Position numbers and translations under genes: made by a program
Source: Apostichopus japonicus
Taxonomy: Eukaryota > Echinodermata > Holothuroidea > Aspidochirotida > Stichopodidae
Direction: 5' to 3'
DNA length: 64,000 nucleotides
NCBI RefSeq assembly: GCF_037975245.1
Contig: NC_092582.1
Span: forward strand, 8,258,501 to 8,322,500
The notes under the pieces: generated by a model
Seen by the model: only the letters and a program-made list of their open reading frames with translations
Told to the model about the DNA's origin: nothing
The model's database searches: none
Part shown: positions 32,750 through 46,300 of the stretch, piece after piece
Layout of the letters: the number at the start of each line of letters is the position of its first letter
Position numbering within the stretch: position 1 is the stretch's first letter

Positions 32750-33410
32750 CATGCTGGTGTGAGCTATTGTTACAGTGCGGCGTCTATCACTCTATCACTC
32801 TATCCGTCAACAATTGGTAAAACCGCTCCCACTCGCACAACGTTTGATGGAATTTCATGAAAATTGGACACAAGGACCATTGGGTATAGGGCCATCAGAG
32901 ATGGTCCGAAATATGGGGTCAAAGGTCACCTGTGGGCCGTAATGGGCCATTTTGTGGAAATACGCAAAACGCTTCTTCTCCTACAGATTCCATGGTACAA
33001 TGTTGAGGGTTTGTCACGATAGTACTATGGAAGTTTTACCTTCAGGGTGTTCATGAATTTCAGATGAAAGATCAACTAGGGGTGTTTTTGTGGCCCGGGC
33101 CGCGGCCCAATATTTTCAAATTGCTCCTGTTCGTACAGTGTATGGCCAGTGATAATGAAACTTGGTCACAACGTTCCTCGGGATAGGAGTTACGAGGGGT
33201 GTTTGGAAAATTGAGGTCAAATGTCATTTAGGGGGTCATCGGGGGTCATTCTTTGTAATATTTTCAAATATCTCAATCTCCTCAAGATTTTGATGGATCA
33301 TATTCAAAGTTGAACTGATGATTGTTGGATTGTGTATGAATAAGGTGATGCCTAATAATTTTGGGTCAAAAGTTATTTAATAACAATTAATCCCCATTGT
33401 TTAAAAAAAT
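32750..33410. repeat. Repeat-like block with internally related modules
   Basis: Successive segments reuse the phrases ATTTCATGAAAATTGG / AATGAAACTTGG, GTCACAACG / GTCACGATAG and GGTCAAAGGTCA / GGTCAAATGTCA at spacings of roughly 150-170 bp. It begins near a hairpin, GCTCATACCA..TGGTGTGAGC, at 32740-32765. It looks like a degenerate interspersed repeat with internal duplication. It has no open frame of note. Confidence 0.5.
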
Positions 33411-33507
33411 CTGAGCCTTCACCTTTTGTCAAAGCTCCTTTAATTTGTCTCCCAGTATCTGCAGTGTTTGTTTACATTTGTGGTTAAGCTCTGCCATGGA
33501 GCTATAA

Positions 33508-33541
33508 ACAGATTATAGCTCCATGGCTCTGCAGAGGCTGT
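33508..33541. repeat. Perfect palindrome, CCATGGAGCTATAA arms
   Basis: The 14-bp arms CCATGGAGCTATAA and TTATAGCTCCATGG surround a loop of about 5 bases. It would extrude as a stable hairpin. It resembles the GGAG..CTCC palindromes at 32303 and 35051. Confidence 0.7.
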
Positions 33542-35050
33542 TAGTGGAATTTTAAAGCAGGACTGGGAGTTGTTATTAACTGTTGAACTGTAAGCGTGAG
33601 AGCCCTACAGCCAATCAGCACTTGCCGATTCTTAGAAGTCTTTGAGCCTGAGGTATGCAGGCAGCCAGCCAAAATTTTGCCAAGGAGTGCTTCAGGTCTG
33701 CTCAGGTAGAGGGGAGAAAGTTTAATAGGGTAGGTCAGTGGTATTGTTTGAGAGAGTGGGTAAAATAGGATTTAGAGGGGGGAAATCGGAATTATAGCCA
33801 GTGGTGTGGCCAGGATTCTGCTAACGGAGGGAGGGGGGGGTATCCCTCATGGGCCCAAAATTGGTGGAATCTGAAAAATGGCCTGAAATTTGGTGGGCCA
33901 TAAAGTTTTGTGGGCCCTACATTTTTAAGCTCGAAAAGGTATGAGCTTCTGCACCATTGGTGCTCTAGTTTCTTTTGTATCCAGAGAAATTTTTTATGTT
34001 TTTTTAAGTTTTCGTTCTTCATCTGTTCAGGTTTTTTTCAAAGTTCCATTTTAGTCAGGGTCGACAAGCTTTTTTTGCGTTAAAATTTCATGTGCTGCTC
34101 TACATGCTATGAAATATCAAGTAGCGTTTTAGTCTAAATCTGTAGGTCAACCATGACTAAGTTCTGCATGTGGTTGAATGTACGCCGATGAATATGTCAA
34201 GGTAATGCAGAGGGAAAAAAAACATATTGTTTGCAACAGTTGCAGTAAAAGCTTTCTATCACCTTCCTTGAAAGGTAAATTTTGTTTCGTTCGTTCTATT
34301 ATTTAGCTTTTATACGACTAGCACCATTTGTTATCGTCCTAATTGTTAACTAGTGACAGTATGATTAATATACAGGCCAAATGAAATACCCAATTCTGCG
34401 AGAGAAACGTGGAAAGTCGGAGATTTGTTTGTTTATTATGTTGCGTCTTTCGCAGTGACAGTAAACACAGCTTGCCCCATAGAGGATACCAATTGTAATT
34501 AGTCAATATTGTAATCAATCCAACATGACACCCTGCATGCTATCAATTGATATTAATAATACAGAGCAATGTAATATGTACAACTGTTTGGTTCTATGGA
34601 GTACAGTATGGCACTGAGGTATAATTTGAAATATCACAATGTGGAAGATAACTAACTAGAGGTTGAATGGGAGGGAGGGGGGGGGGGGAGGGATTGGGTG
34701 AAGATTAATGTATCGCCAAGGAAATATATCCTTGAGTACACAACTTTGTACCCCTCTGCCAACCATCTGTAAATGACAGATAGGCCTACAAGTTTGATTA
34801 ACCCAGTGTTACCAATATTTAATCGATATCAGTTAAAGTTTAAAAAAAAATTGTGAGCATTGAATCGTCATGTTCACTATAAATAGCTAGAGGTTTGTAA
34901 TATTTGAAAATATTTTAAGGAGAGTTAAGTGCTTTTAGAAGTGTTTTAGAAGAACATAAGGACATATCTTCAAAGCAAATCTATGTTACTAAGTAAATCT
35001 TAGTCTCTAAAGTTACATTTTGTCAAGAAGTTTCTAAATCAAGTGCTGTG

Positions 35051-35081
35051 TTCTATCATGGAGTTGTTCCATAACAACTCC
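35051..35081. repeat. Short palindrome, second copy
   Basis: GGAGTTGTT pairs with AACAACTCC around CCAT, followed by CTGG. It is the inverse match of the palindrome at 32303. It lies about 210 bp before the METTL13 start codon, probably in the 5' UTR or promoter. Confidence 0.55.
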
Positions 35082-35290
35082 CTGGTTCTATCAATTACCA
35101 CAATGTATGACTTTAATGTAATCAATTTCTTAGTCTACCATGCCATATCAAATGTTAACACTCCTCATACTTACAGTATACATGTACTGAGTGAACAGGC
35201 TGTCCAAGTAATCTTCTGCAGGCATCTACAAGTGACTATGATTCCTCTATAGTAGATTACAACAATGTGAACATCCTCTTCAAATCAACT

Positions 35291-38200
35291 ATGGATCTTT
35301 TGCCAAAATCTCACCAAGAGTTCAGTACATCTGATTACTGGAACTCCTTTTTTAAGAATAGAGGGAAAAAATTGTTTGAATGGTAAGGTGCTTAAATATT
35401 AATTTTTTAGGCTTGTATGCATAGAAGCAATTAGGACAAGTTCATGTTCATTTGATTGATGAATTAATTTGGTTAAGTTCTGTATTTATTTGTAATATTA
35501 TTAAATTGTACAGGAAATCATGACTAAACATGATATAAAGAATATAGTGAAAATTTAAAGCCAGTTGTGTTTAATGGTGAGTCATATATGGTACTGGCTC
35601 AAAGGATCTAGATCTTACTTTAATATTGTATAAATCTATGGTCCAGTTTAATACTTCAAGACAGTTTCCAACAACTTGGCAAGTTTTTAAGATTACTCAA
35701 TGAAACAATGTTACACTGTGGTCTGTAAATACATATGTATGTATTTTAGATCCTCCTGCAAACAGAAACTCGCCAAGTAGCCTCATTGGCTTATCAAAGC
35801 TGCAAGCTGACAGAAGTCAGTCTCATACAGTAGATTCATATTTAATAATAACATCCATGATTATGAATTGTCAATTGTCAACAACTCTGTAACTGGACGA
35901 CATGTACATTAATCTTGGAGTGACTCGAACTCGGGACCTTATGATTGAAAGGCACCGGCGTTAACCACTGAGCTAACACTCCACATATGAAATTAGATGG
36001 TTGAAATAGCAAATTTATAGCAGAAATAACAGTGCAACAATAGTCGTCTTTGTTATGCATATATCATTTCTAAATTTGGTATAAATAAATTGAGAAAATT
36101 GTATCAAACAACAACAAGATTATACAGACTTGTAGTGACTTTTATTAAAGTGAATTTAAATTGACTGATTAATGGCCATTATGTGATAATCGGTAATTAG
36201 AGACTAATTATTCCTTTCAACCATTGTACAATTTAGGTATGGAGAGTATGCTGAACTGAGTGGGATCCTTCACAAGTACATCAAACTCAAGGACAAGACA
36301 TTAGTGATTGGATGTGGGTCGTCTCGCCTCTCAGAAGATTTGTACGATCTTGGATATCGTAACCTAGTCAATATTGACATAAGCGATGTGGTCATCAAAC
36401 AGATGAAAACCAGAAATGAAGCTAACAGACCAGACTTAATCTATGAGCAGATGGATGTCTTCAAGGTTTAACTGAATTTTTTCCTTCAAATTTGGTCAAG
36501 AAATTCACCACAAGTATTACTCAACTATTACTCAAGTTAAGATTAGAATTGATCAAACTAAGACACCTCCCTTGATTATGTTTTCAAAATAACTTAGGTT
36601 AACTCGTGCATTAATGATTTAATTTTGTGGGGCTACTTTGCACTCAGATACTTTATATTCGTATTAACTGTGAATAAAACTAACCCTCATGAAATTTTTT
36701 TTATAACTTTTCCATCATTATTTGAAATTGAAGTTGACTTTAGTCGTGGCAGTTAATGACCTAGATGGTTATGGGATTACACTATTTAGGTTATCATTTA
36801 AAACAGTCGACTGAATATGCTATTTTTCAAAAGCAGATGCAAAGTAATGTATTATCCACATGCAAACATAGTACAAAATGGCATCGTTAAATAATTTATC
36901 TGCAGAAAACAATTCTGTATAATAACTTGACAAGTGGCTGAAAATTTTTTAAAAAGATATGTAGCAGTTTGTGTACACTGAAATATAAGCATATAGTCAG
37001 TATTTTATGGCAGATAAAATTAAAATCCTTAAAAACTAAAGTATCACACGGTCAGGTAATTCACCTTGGTAGCAGAAAATATTTACATAGTTTGATTCAG
37101 CTAAACATAGGCGTAAGATTTTTATAATCATACTCTTCAAGTAAAATTCTCGTCAATGTCATCTATTTTGTCAATTTATTAGATAATATCGGGTAGATAG
37201 TAAAAGCCCTTTGTATAGATAAAAAAGCACTAGGTTGTTTGTCGTTTTTCGTAAAATACCAACGGCTCTCGAAGTAAATACAATTGGTTTGTGTGACTTG
37301 TCATTTTTCCAATGACTTGTCATAAGTGAGGTAATTGTTTGCTCAAACTGTGAGGTCATGTATCGAAAGACCCAAAACTATGGCCATCGGTTATATATTT
37401 AATGATGTCTGGTTACAGTATATGGAGATAAAGTATGATTACTTTGTGTACATGTGCATCCAGATTGTCCTGCAGATTTTTCATATTTTAATCCCTATTA
37501 TAATTAAGAAGAACACATATATCTGTAATATTGAATAATGTTGGATACTTATTTAATTTTTTAGTATTGATTATATTACTTAGGTAATTAAACAGATAAA
37601 GAGAAGATAGGCTAACAAACGAATCCATTCATATTGTCTTCTTGTAGATGTTATATGATGACGGCCAGTACAGTGTGGTTCTAGACAAAGGAACGTTGGA
37701 CGCCCTCCTTCCCGATGATAGTGAATCGTCGACTCAACAAATCGTGGGCATGTTTGAAGAAATTGAGCGGGTCTTAAAGCTGGGTGGTAGATACGTTTGC
37801 ATATCGCTCGCTCAGAAGCATGTGGTGGACAACGCCTTAAAATTCTTTGTCGAACGGTGAGATGTGTGATAGCTATGAATTGATTTATCGAAAAACTATG
37901 ACAAGATTAATCACGAAACTAAAAGTAAAACAATGTACTAAGTCATTCATCAAGCAAACTCTTACATGTTCTTTCAAAGTTAACAGAGTGGAGTTGCAGG
38001 GTGGGGGTTTAGTGTCTTGCAGTATTGTGCCAAAAGGGAGGGGTAAGTTTTGAAATAATTTTCAGATACCTGTATTTTGCTTCAAGATAGCCAAGTAAAT
38101 TCACTTTATTTGACTTTCCATCCAGATTTTATCTCAAGCTGCTCATGCAATGCTCTCTGTGAAAGAATTTATCAAGTTTCTGTCAAAAAAACTCTTGATT

Positions 38201-41200
38201 TCTGCATAAAAAGTAGATGATAGGTTAATTTGGTTGATGCTTGATTTGGAAAAGGAACTGACTAATCATCTGTTTACAGAACCGGTTAGACACAGATGCA
38301 GCAAGTTAACATCCAAAGTTTCTGTTTAAATCTTTAAGATGGCCAGAGAAGTTACAATGCAAACCTAACATGTGGCATTTAACCAAGCATTTGGATGTCT
38401 TATCCATTAGCCCATGTTTGTATTGGAACACATCATCAATCTTCTTACAATCTTCTTATTATGTGCTTAGCAGCCCCCACTACCTGTATCGTTTGTGTGT
38501 TGCCAACATTTTCACGCAATTCATTTAGAATTAAATCTATACTTAAGTTTTAATTCATTAAGAATGTAGTCTTATAGATACTAAAATGTTAAATAACTGA
38601 ATCACCCTCTCGCAGTACCTACCACTGTTGTATGAAGAAAACAAATTCTCAGAACTTGAAGAATATCACATATTATATCATGATTTTCTATGCTTTCTTG
38701 TATTGAATATTTGTGTTAATAATATTTTGTTTTTCATTTTCTTTGGTCTGATTAAAGAGGATGGATGACCAGAATTCATTGCCTTCCAAAGGACGAATCT
38801 GCTAACGAGGATGATTTTCCTCTCCCAGTTTTCACTTTTGTCTTTACAAAGTTTAAGAAGATACCAGGAGCAGATCCAGTGAGTGATCAGGAATATTTTG
38901 AAAAGTTTAAAGTTGATTGGCACAAGTCACAACCTTTTATAACCCCTTCCTCCCCCAACCCCCCCCCCCCCCCCTCAAGTGATACAAATATGTAAAGTGG
39001 TTCCTTTTCCCATTGCTGTAAAGGAAACAGAAGGTTATGGATCAAAAACTTTGATATTGTTCATCTTAAGTTTTCTTTTTCTGGTTAGATATCAATGTTA
39101 ACATGATCATACCTACTCATTCATATTTTCCAAACGTTGAGCTTGGACATGGTTAATCTTTAATTAAATTATGGTTATACATATTCATGTAGTTGTGGAT
39201 TTCTCCAGCCAGTTGGGAGAATTTCCTAATGCTAACACCTCTCTAAACTGTTCTCCAATATCATGCTTCAGAGCACTCATATTGACAGTACAAACAGTTC
39301 CTAACCTTGATCTGATAGAAACATGATATTCATACTGTTCGTACTGACAATATGAGTGCTCGGAAGCGGGACATGACACTACAGTATAGAAAAATTTGTC
39401 CCAACCGGGTGATTTCTCTTTGCATTTGATGGTTTAGTTTTCTCTGGATATCAGAACTTACAGTAGATCTGTTTATCTCTGTGATGTGGAGAGTTGCATG
39501 AAAGAGAAGTAACATAAGACAGATAGGTGTCTCTTGTTGTAATGCTGAGACCACAAGGACATTCAAAGCTAATCTAGTTTATTTAGTTTTCTTCAAGGTC
39601 CTTTGGACCAAGAAAAAAGAAATGAAGAAACATTCCTTACCTGCAAGATACTCATTTTGATCTGTTAATGGTTTGTTAATGCAGCACTGAAATAGACTGA
39701 AAATACTGCAGTAATGCACTTGTTTTATTTACCTATTTGATTTTTATGTGGTGCAGATTTTAGAATTCACTATGGGAGAAGATGGTAAGGTTGGCAGATA
39801 TAACTCAGCCGCCGAACTTACGCAGATAATTGAAGAGACACAGAACTACAATTTGCTTAAAAGGAACATTCACAAAAGGTAAAAACCATCATATTCGATT
39901 AAGGAGTAGAGTAAAAAAAAAGCAGTGGTTCATTTATATTTAGTCTTATACACTGCCTGCATTTTTTAAATGGTACAGTGTATGACATATTAAATGATAG
40001 TGTATACCACATACAGTATATACCACATAAAATGTATATTATTATTTGTAAATGTGGTGGTCCATTTTAACTAAAGTCTCACACATGGCCAGCTTGTTAA
40101 ATGGAGGTTATCTTACTCAGTGGAATTCTCTGACTTGCATACTTTTTTCCTCTGAAAATCATGCCAAAGATACCGCATGCAAATTGTCAATAACATTATT
40201 TTTCAGCTTATATCTTTTCTAAATTATTCAATACTGTAGTCAACATTATTGTCGCATTATCCATGTGCTTATAACCATTTCATGTTGTCTAGTTCTAGAA
40301 ATATGATGCAAATTTCTATTTCTACCATCGATGTTCTCTCCATACTTGATCATGTATTGAGCACAACCCCCCCCCCACTTGGCCCCTTACTACTTACTAA
40401 GTTTGTTCCATAAAGCCACTATTTCACATTTGATACAAAATAATTTCAAGGCTTACTGGTCAGATATAATCCTGCACTTGAAGTGATGCATTCCACACTA
40501 TATACACAATGACATGGCTTCAAAGTAAATCACAGATTTAATATGTTTTTATAAGTATTTTACAATATCCAAACCCATCGTCAGTCCTTTCTCAAAATAA
40601 ATAGTAGTATCAGGCTCAATACTGTCGAATAATATTGTTACATCTAAGTCAAAATACTTTACCCTTCCTTCTTCACATCACCCTCCCTCCATCTTTATAA
40701 ATACAGATTAAAATACTATTTACTTTATTTTTTCGTAGATTACAATCCGATGAGCAGATTCAGTTGGATTTACAACCACCAGGATCAATGTCCCCAAGGT
40801 TTACTCTCACGGTCGTGGACAGAGCTAAAATAAAACAAAGAGAGAACAAGTTTGCCATTTTCATTGTTCCACAAGGAAGGTAGGTATTCTCGCTGACATA
40901 TTCTATCAACACAAACCCTTGGTTATATTAAGGAAGTTTTTTTTTGTCTTCTTTTACACATCTATGGGTACAGCTTTGCACAAATGATTAAATGCTATGG
41001 TATGCTAATGTTGCTACATAGGTGCCATCTTGCTTCTTGTGCCTGTAACAGAATATATACTGAGTGCTGCCAAGCATATTTTATTTATTTCGTCTTAAAT
41101 TTCTGAATTTTATTGCCTTAACAATTATATTTGTTTATTTTGTCATTTTTATGATGCAATATTTTTAGGCTGTAATATTATTAAGCTGTAATAATTTTAA

Positions 41201-43336
41201 GTTGTAATATTTTATGCGATTTTGTGAAGTGCTTTGAGATCATTCTTTGATGTAGAGTAGCGCAATTAGAATAAATTATTATTATTATAGAACCTTTCAA
41301 GACAACTTTTGTTTCCATGACCATCAGTATTGTAAGCAAATAATAATAATAATAATAGGAATTTATAAAGCACAAAAAAGAAAAAGCCTCTAAGCGCTTA
41401 ATGTGGAAACCAATGTTAAATTTCGTTCTCATTTCTCATTTTAGCTTTACCGAAATTTACTTGGCTCCTTTGCTCCCTATAAAACTTTCATTCAACTGTA
41501 TTTTACTCTGTTGCAGAGGATTAATTTGAAGCATGTTCAAGTTTAAAACATGCATTAGTGCTGTAGTTAGATATGGAGATAACCATTTCAGTGGAGCAGT
41601 GATAGGTTCTTTCCTAGCTGCATATCATTATGAAACCACAAGAAAGCTGAAGACAACACGAAACGACGAATGAAAATGATTAAAAAGAATGCTACGTTAT
41701 ATTTAAAATCAATCAATTAAAATTGTAAATATAGAGTACATCATTTTAAATAATTAATATCATTTAAAGATGTTAAAATTAAGTAGTTTGTAAGTATCTA
41801 GAAGGAGCTGGTATTGGTGCAAATGTATTTATTTTGAAGGGATTTTGGTAATGGAATTGTGTTATTTATGATGTTGTTTCATATTGTGATGTTAGCGCGT
41901 TTCGTTTTTCTTGCATGCATTCAGGGAAGTGGAGTGGTTGTTTTCTTCCAATGCTGGAAGGATACAGCTATCTGAGACTGCAGGATTTAAACGTCTAGTG
42001 GTGGTCTGTCTCCATAGAGGGCAGACTTACGGATCTCTCAAAGACATTCAAGATGAACTCTCTGAGAAAGTATTGGAGTTGGCACCATCCGATTTGGAAT
42101 CGAATGTGAAGGTGAACCAATCTGTTTTTTTTTAATAGTTCAGTCACAGTGTAAGAAATCCAGGTTTTCATGTAGTTTCAATTCAAACTTTCATGCATTC
42201 ACAATGGATATAACAAAAAGTGGTACATTCTGTACTCTGTATGACAGAAATATTGTAAGTTCAAAGAAATAGTTCACTCCAACAGTACAGTGTGTTTGGT
42301 CATACTGTTAAGACTTAAATTCAGAACCCTACAAGTTTATAATACTGCTTGTATCTTGAAAATCCTGCCAAAAATATGATAACAGAGACACTTTTCATCC
42401 GCTGATGTTACTTGACCAACAAAATGAGACCATTAAATACCATTTGGTTGTGACAGTTGTTAATAGTCCATTTTACTCTTTATTTTAGGATAACAAATCT
42501 ACTATTTGCAATCAGTTTTGTGCACAGTTTCATTTGCTGGGAGACTTAAATTTTTCTACATTTGATATATTCTCGTCGAGACAGGTACCGTTCTTGTCAG
42601 CAGGTGAAGACATCGGTGAGAGGAAAGTGCGATACGAAGGAGAAAGTGAAATTAATGGAAAGTTTTTGGTTGAAGAAGTCAAACCTGGGGACGGAGCCAT
42701 CTACCGTCGCTTGATATTTCTCTCCGTTGAGAATCTTGTCCAGTCTGAAGTGAAACTGAAGCAAACATCCAACAGAGGTATGGAATGGTAGTGTTTTAAG
42801 ACTGCATTAATTCAAACTTAGTAAACTATAGATTAACAAATGATCAAAATGAATTGCAAGGAAAACAGAGATTATAGGAAGGGAGGATGTTATACATCCT
42901 ATTTTTTTCCGTCTCCAATATAAAATGTCTTAATGAATTTAAAATATGCATAATGAAATGACTGATAGTAGGTGTAGAAATGTCAATGGTGCTAATATGA
43001 TTCACACTTCCTACCCTCCCATCCCACTCACTTGCAGAATTTGCTGAATACACAGCAAAACAGCATAATCAATTTATGATAATTCCTTTTCATTGAACCT
43101 CGGTCTCTGTCCCACTTTCATTCCTAATATCAAGCTATTAGGTTTCTGTTTCCACCTGGCTGTATTCTGTATAAATTGCGATAGTTTTTTTCTGTGAAAG
43201 GGTCCTTTTCCCAGAAGTATGTGTTGAGTTACTGTCCCAACTTCCCCCCCCCCTCACCTCAACCCCTCCCCATCGCCTTTGGTAATGCTTAATCTTTTAA
43301 GGGATAACAAAGTTTCTAGTATTAAAAGCAAAAGTA

Positions 43337-43380
<44 letters not shown>

Positions 43381-46300
43381 TTATACGTAGCAAGAAATAC
43401 CAAAACAGTTAGATCAAGCTATGCTTTTGAATCAGTCTGCTTTGTATTTTAATAGAAGCTTCGGTGTTATCTATGTGTTTAAAATCTCGAATATTGTTAT
43501 CCTGTTAAATAATCAAAAATCATTTTATGCAGCGACTGCAGGAGGAAAGAAGAGAAAGAAGAAGAAACCAGTCAGGAGCTCGGAGGATGGTGAGCTCATC
43601 ATTGATGAAAGCTCACTGTCCATGGACTATCATGCTGGGTTTGTACTAGCTCTGGCTATGGTGGAAGATATTCTGACTAAAATTGATGATGGCCTCAGAA
43701 TATTACTGATAGGTCTTGGAGGAGGAACCTTGCCAACATGTTTGCATAGACATTTCAAAAAGGTAAAGTACGTTTACCCTTCCCCCCTCCTTAATAGTAA
43801 AATGATAGACAAATTGACCTTGGATTCTTATTTTGGGGGGTGGGGAAGGACCCCAGTTTTGTTGAGTAGGGCTGTACAATCAGCTGTTACTGTGTGTGCC
43901 AAGTCAAGACTATGGTTGTGTCCTTAAACATTCTTCTTAAGAGTCAGGACTGTTGTTGGAATATATTCCATCTGAAGTGTTACATATTTCAAAGATAAGA
44001 GATCAGTATATTTCAATTTTTTTTCATAGATATGTTTTAGTTATATGATTGAGCTGCATCCACTAAGGGTCAATGTTAAGTGTAAGTTTATCCTTTAGTA
44101 GGTAGAGTGTTTGCTTTAACATTAATTTTGAGAATCTTCCTTTGATTTTATTTACATTCTCCATCTTTCTCCAGGTTCATATCGATGTAGTAGAGTTGGA
44201 TTCAGCTATGCTGAAGGTTGCTACCAAATGGTTTGGTTTAAAGACGGACGAACGCCTCAAGGTTTACACAGATGATGGGATCAGATTTATAGAGGAGAAA
44301 GCAGCAAATCAAGCTAGTGAAGAAGGTAAGTAGTTTATTACAGAGAGGGGGATTGGAGGGAGGCATTGGGGGGGGGGGGGGGATTAGCAGGTAATCCCTG
44401 TGGGCAGTATCTTAACTTGCCTTGGATACCTACCTTCATTAGACTTACAGTTGTTTTCAAAATTTGCCATTGTTGCAACAAGTAGTATTTACTTTCCATT
44501 TTATTGTACTGTTTGATAAAGCAGTAGCATACCAAGTGTCATTATTATTAACAGTAATTTTGTTTTTAAATGAGATGAGTGGTAGAGAGGGATATTGTGT
44601 TTGACTTTTTCCTGGTCTGAAACATGGAAACAGGCCCCATTTGCAACCTTTGCTTGTTATAATTATATTATATGGATTTAATGTGATAAAATATTAAAGG
44701 AAACCCCAGTTTGTTGGTTTATGCCTGACTGGTTAAGATTTACTGTCTTCCACGATAAGCTTTGTAAGTAGACTGGTGCGCACAGTGTACTATAGTGCCA
44801 AGGGTATATGTTATAACAAATACAACATTAGCTGCTTGAAGTTTAGTCTTATCTTCAGTTGAGGGACAGTTTGCCTACGCACAGTTTATGGTGAAAAAAT
44901 AGAGAGAGAGAAGAAATGTTTTTCATATTTGTTTTAGTTGTACCTGCAATGGAAAAATGAGATTCCAGGGAATCCTTACACCTCCCGTGGTTTTTGCTCT
45001 TGAATGTTTCAATTAGCTTATTATCGGACAGTTGAATCGAGATGGAGAATGATACTCTCTGATTAAGCTTGGACCTCATGAATTTCAAATCGCTGTTGTT
45101 CAAATTTTTTAAATTTCTTTGGTTTTCAGACAAGTATGATTTGATCATGTTTGATGTAGACAACAAAGATAAGTCAGCCGGTAGAAGCTGTCCACCTGAG
45201 GCCTTTGTCAAACCAGAGTTTTTAGTGAAAGTGAAAAGTATTTTGCATCCCACTGGTAAGTATCTGGATGTTTTCATCAATGCTGACCCCTTTATTGTTT
45301 GGTTAAAGTAATTGTTTTTTCTCTCCTTGTTGTAGTGTTTGACATACAAGAATGCTAGCAAATTGTTTTCGCTATGCGTTGCATTTAATCAAGTCTATGA
45401 AGCATATTAAGTGTAATTTAAATTCGTAAAGTGTGAAAGGGATGGCTTAAAGCACAAAATTAATTTTGGTATGTTAGAGGCCGTTAAGAAACTGCTATCG
45501 GTCCAGTTTGTATTTCGATAACAATTTTGAGAATTTTGAGAAATCATCCTTTAAACAACTGAGGTTCATCAGTTAATGTGACTGAACTATATAGGCTAAT
45601 ACCCAGAACCTTAGGTCAATTCCCCAGATGCAAAAAAAACACTCAATGGGGAAACATAAGACTTTCATTCATGACCTTAAAGGCATTGAAGACTCGCCCC
45701 AAACCGTGTGCCGCGCTCTGAAAAAGTTAACTTTCCGTTGCTTGCAATTGAAGTTTTCTGCTTGTTGCATCAAAATGCAGACAGTAATAAAATGTGATAC
45801 CTTGTTATCTTTAGCTGGACCTGAGATGTCCATTGCTGTATCATTAACTCTGCTGTGGGTATTGACCGCAGCTGTGTGTACTGACTGTACACTAGTGTCT
45901 AATTACCGAAGGTAGCAAGCTGTGTGGGTATTTTCTGGGATCGATGGTGGTGTCTAACACTTCTGTTACACCTCATTCGAAACTAGGTCAGATTACCGGC
46001 ATTAGACGTTTCTTTTTGTGCGAGTCTTCACACCCTTTAAATGACATGTTCAAAATGCATCACAAATTAGTCAAGGACAAATGGTACTGAATTTCATGGG
46101 TGCTGTGTGATTTATATGAAATTATTCTGAGTGAGTTATCAGAATTGATAAAATGATAACATCAAGGCCTTCACTGAGCAGCCAATGTCATCATCAATTT
46201 AGCCTTAAAGGAACATTCCAGAGATTTAGCATATATCTTAAAAACTAAATATCATGAAAACCAGAACAGCTATAAAAACACTACTAGCCCTAATTTTGGT

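Larger units (their letters stand above)
30910..35290. other. Divergent intergenic region between SDR and METTL13
   Basis: About 4.4 kb separate the two start codons, which point away from each other, so promoters of both genes should lie here. A somewhat CpG-richer patch is at about 31640-31880. The region also holds short palindromes (32303, 33496, 35051) and a repeat-like block (about 32750-33410). A one-ended hAT-like terminus, CAGTGGTGTGGCCAGG, is at about 33799. Confidence 0.5.

Noticed and set aside
44855-45361. 168-codon minus-strand frame
   Set aside because: It is antisense to METTL13 exon 11 and its flanking introns, with no family resemblance.
45628-45915. 95-codon frame, related to frames at 20159-20618
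   Set aside because: It lies mainly in a TTAA MITE; the similarity is copy identity.
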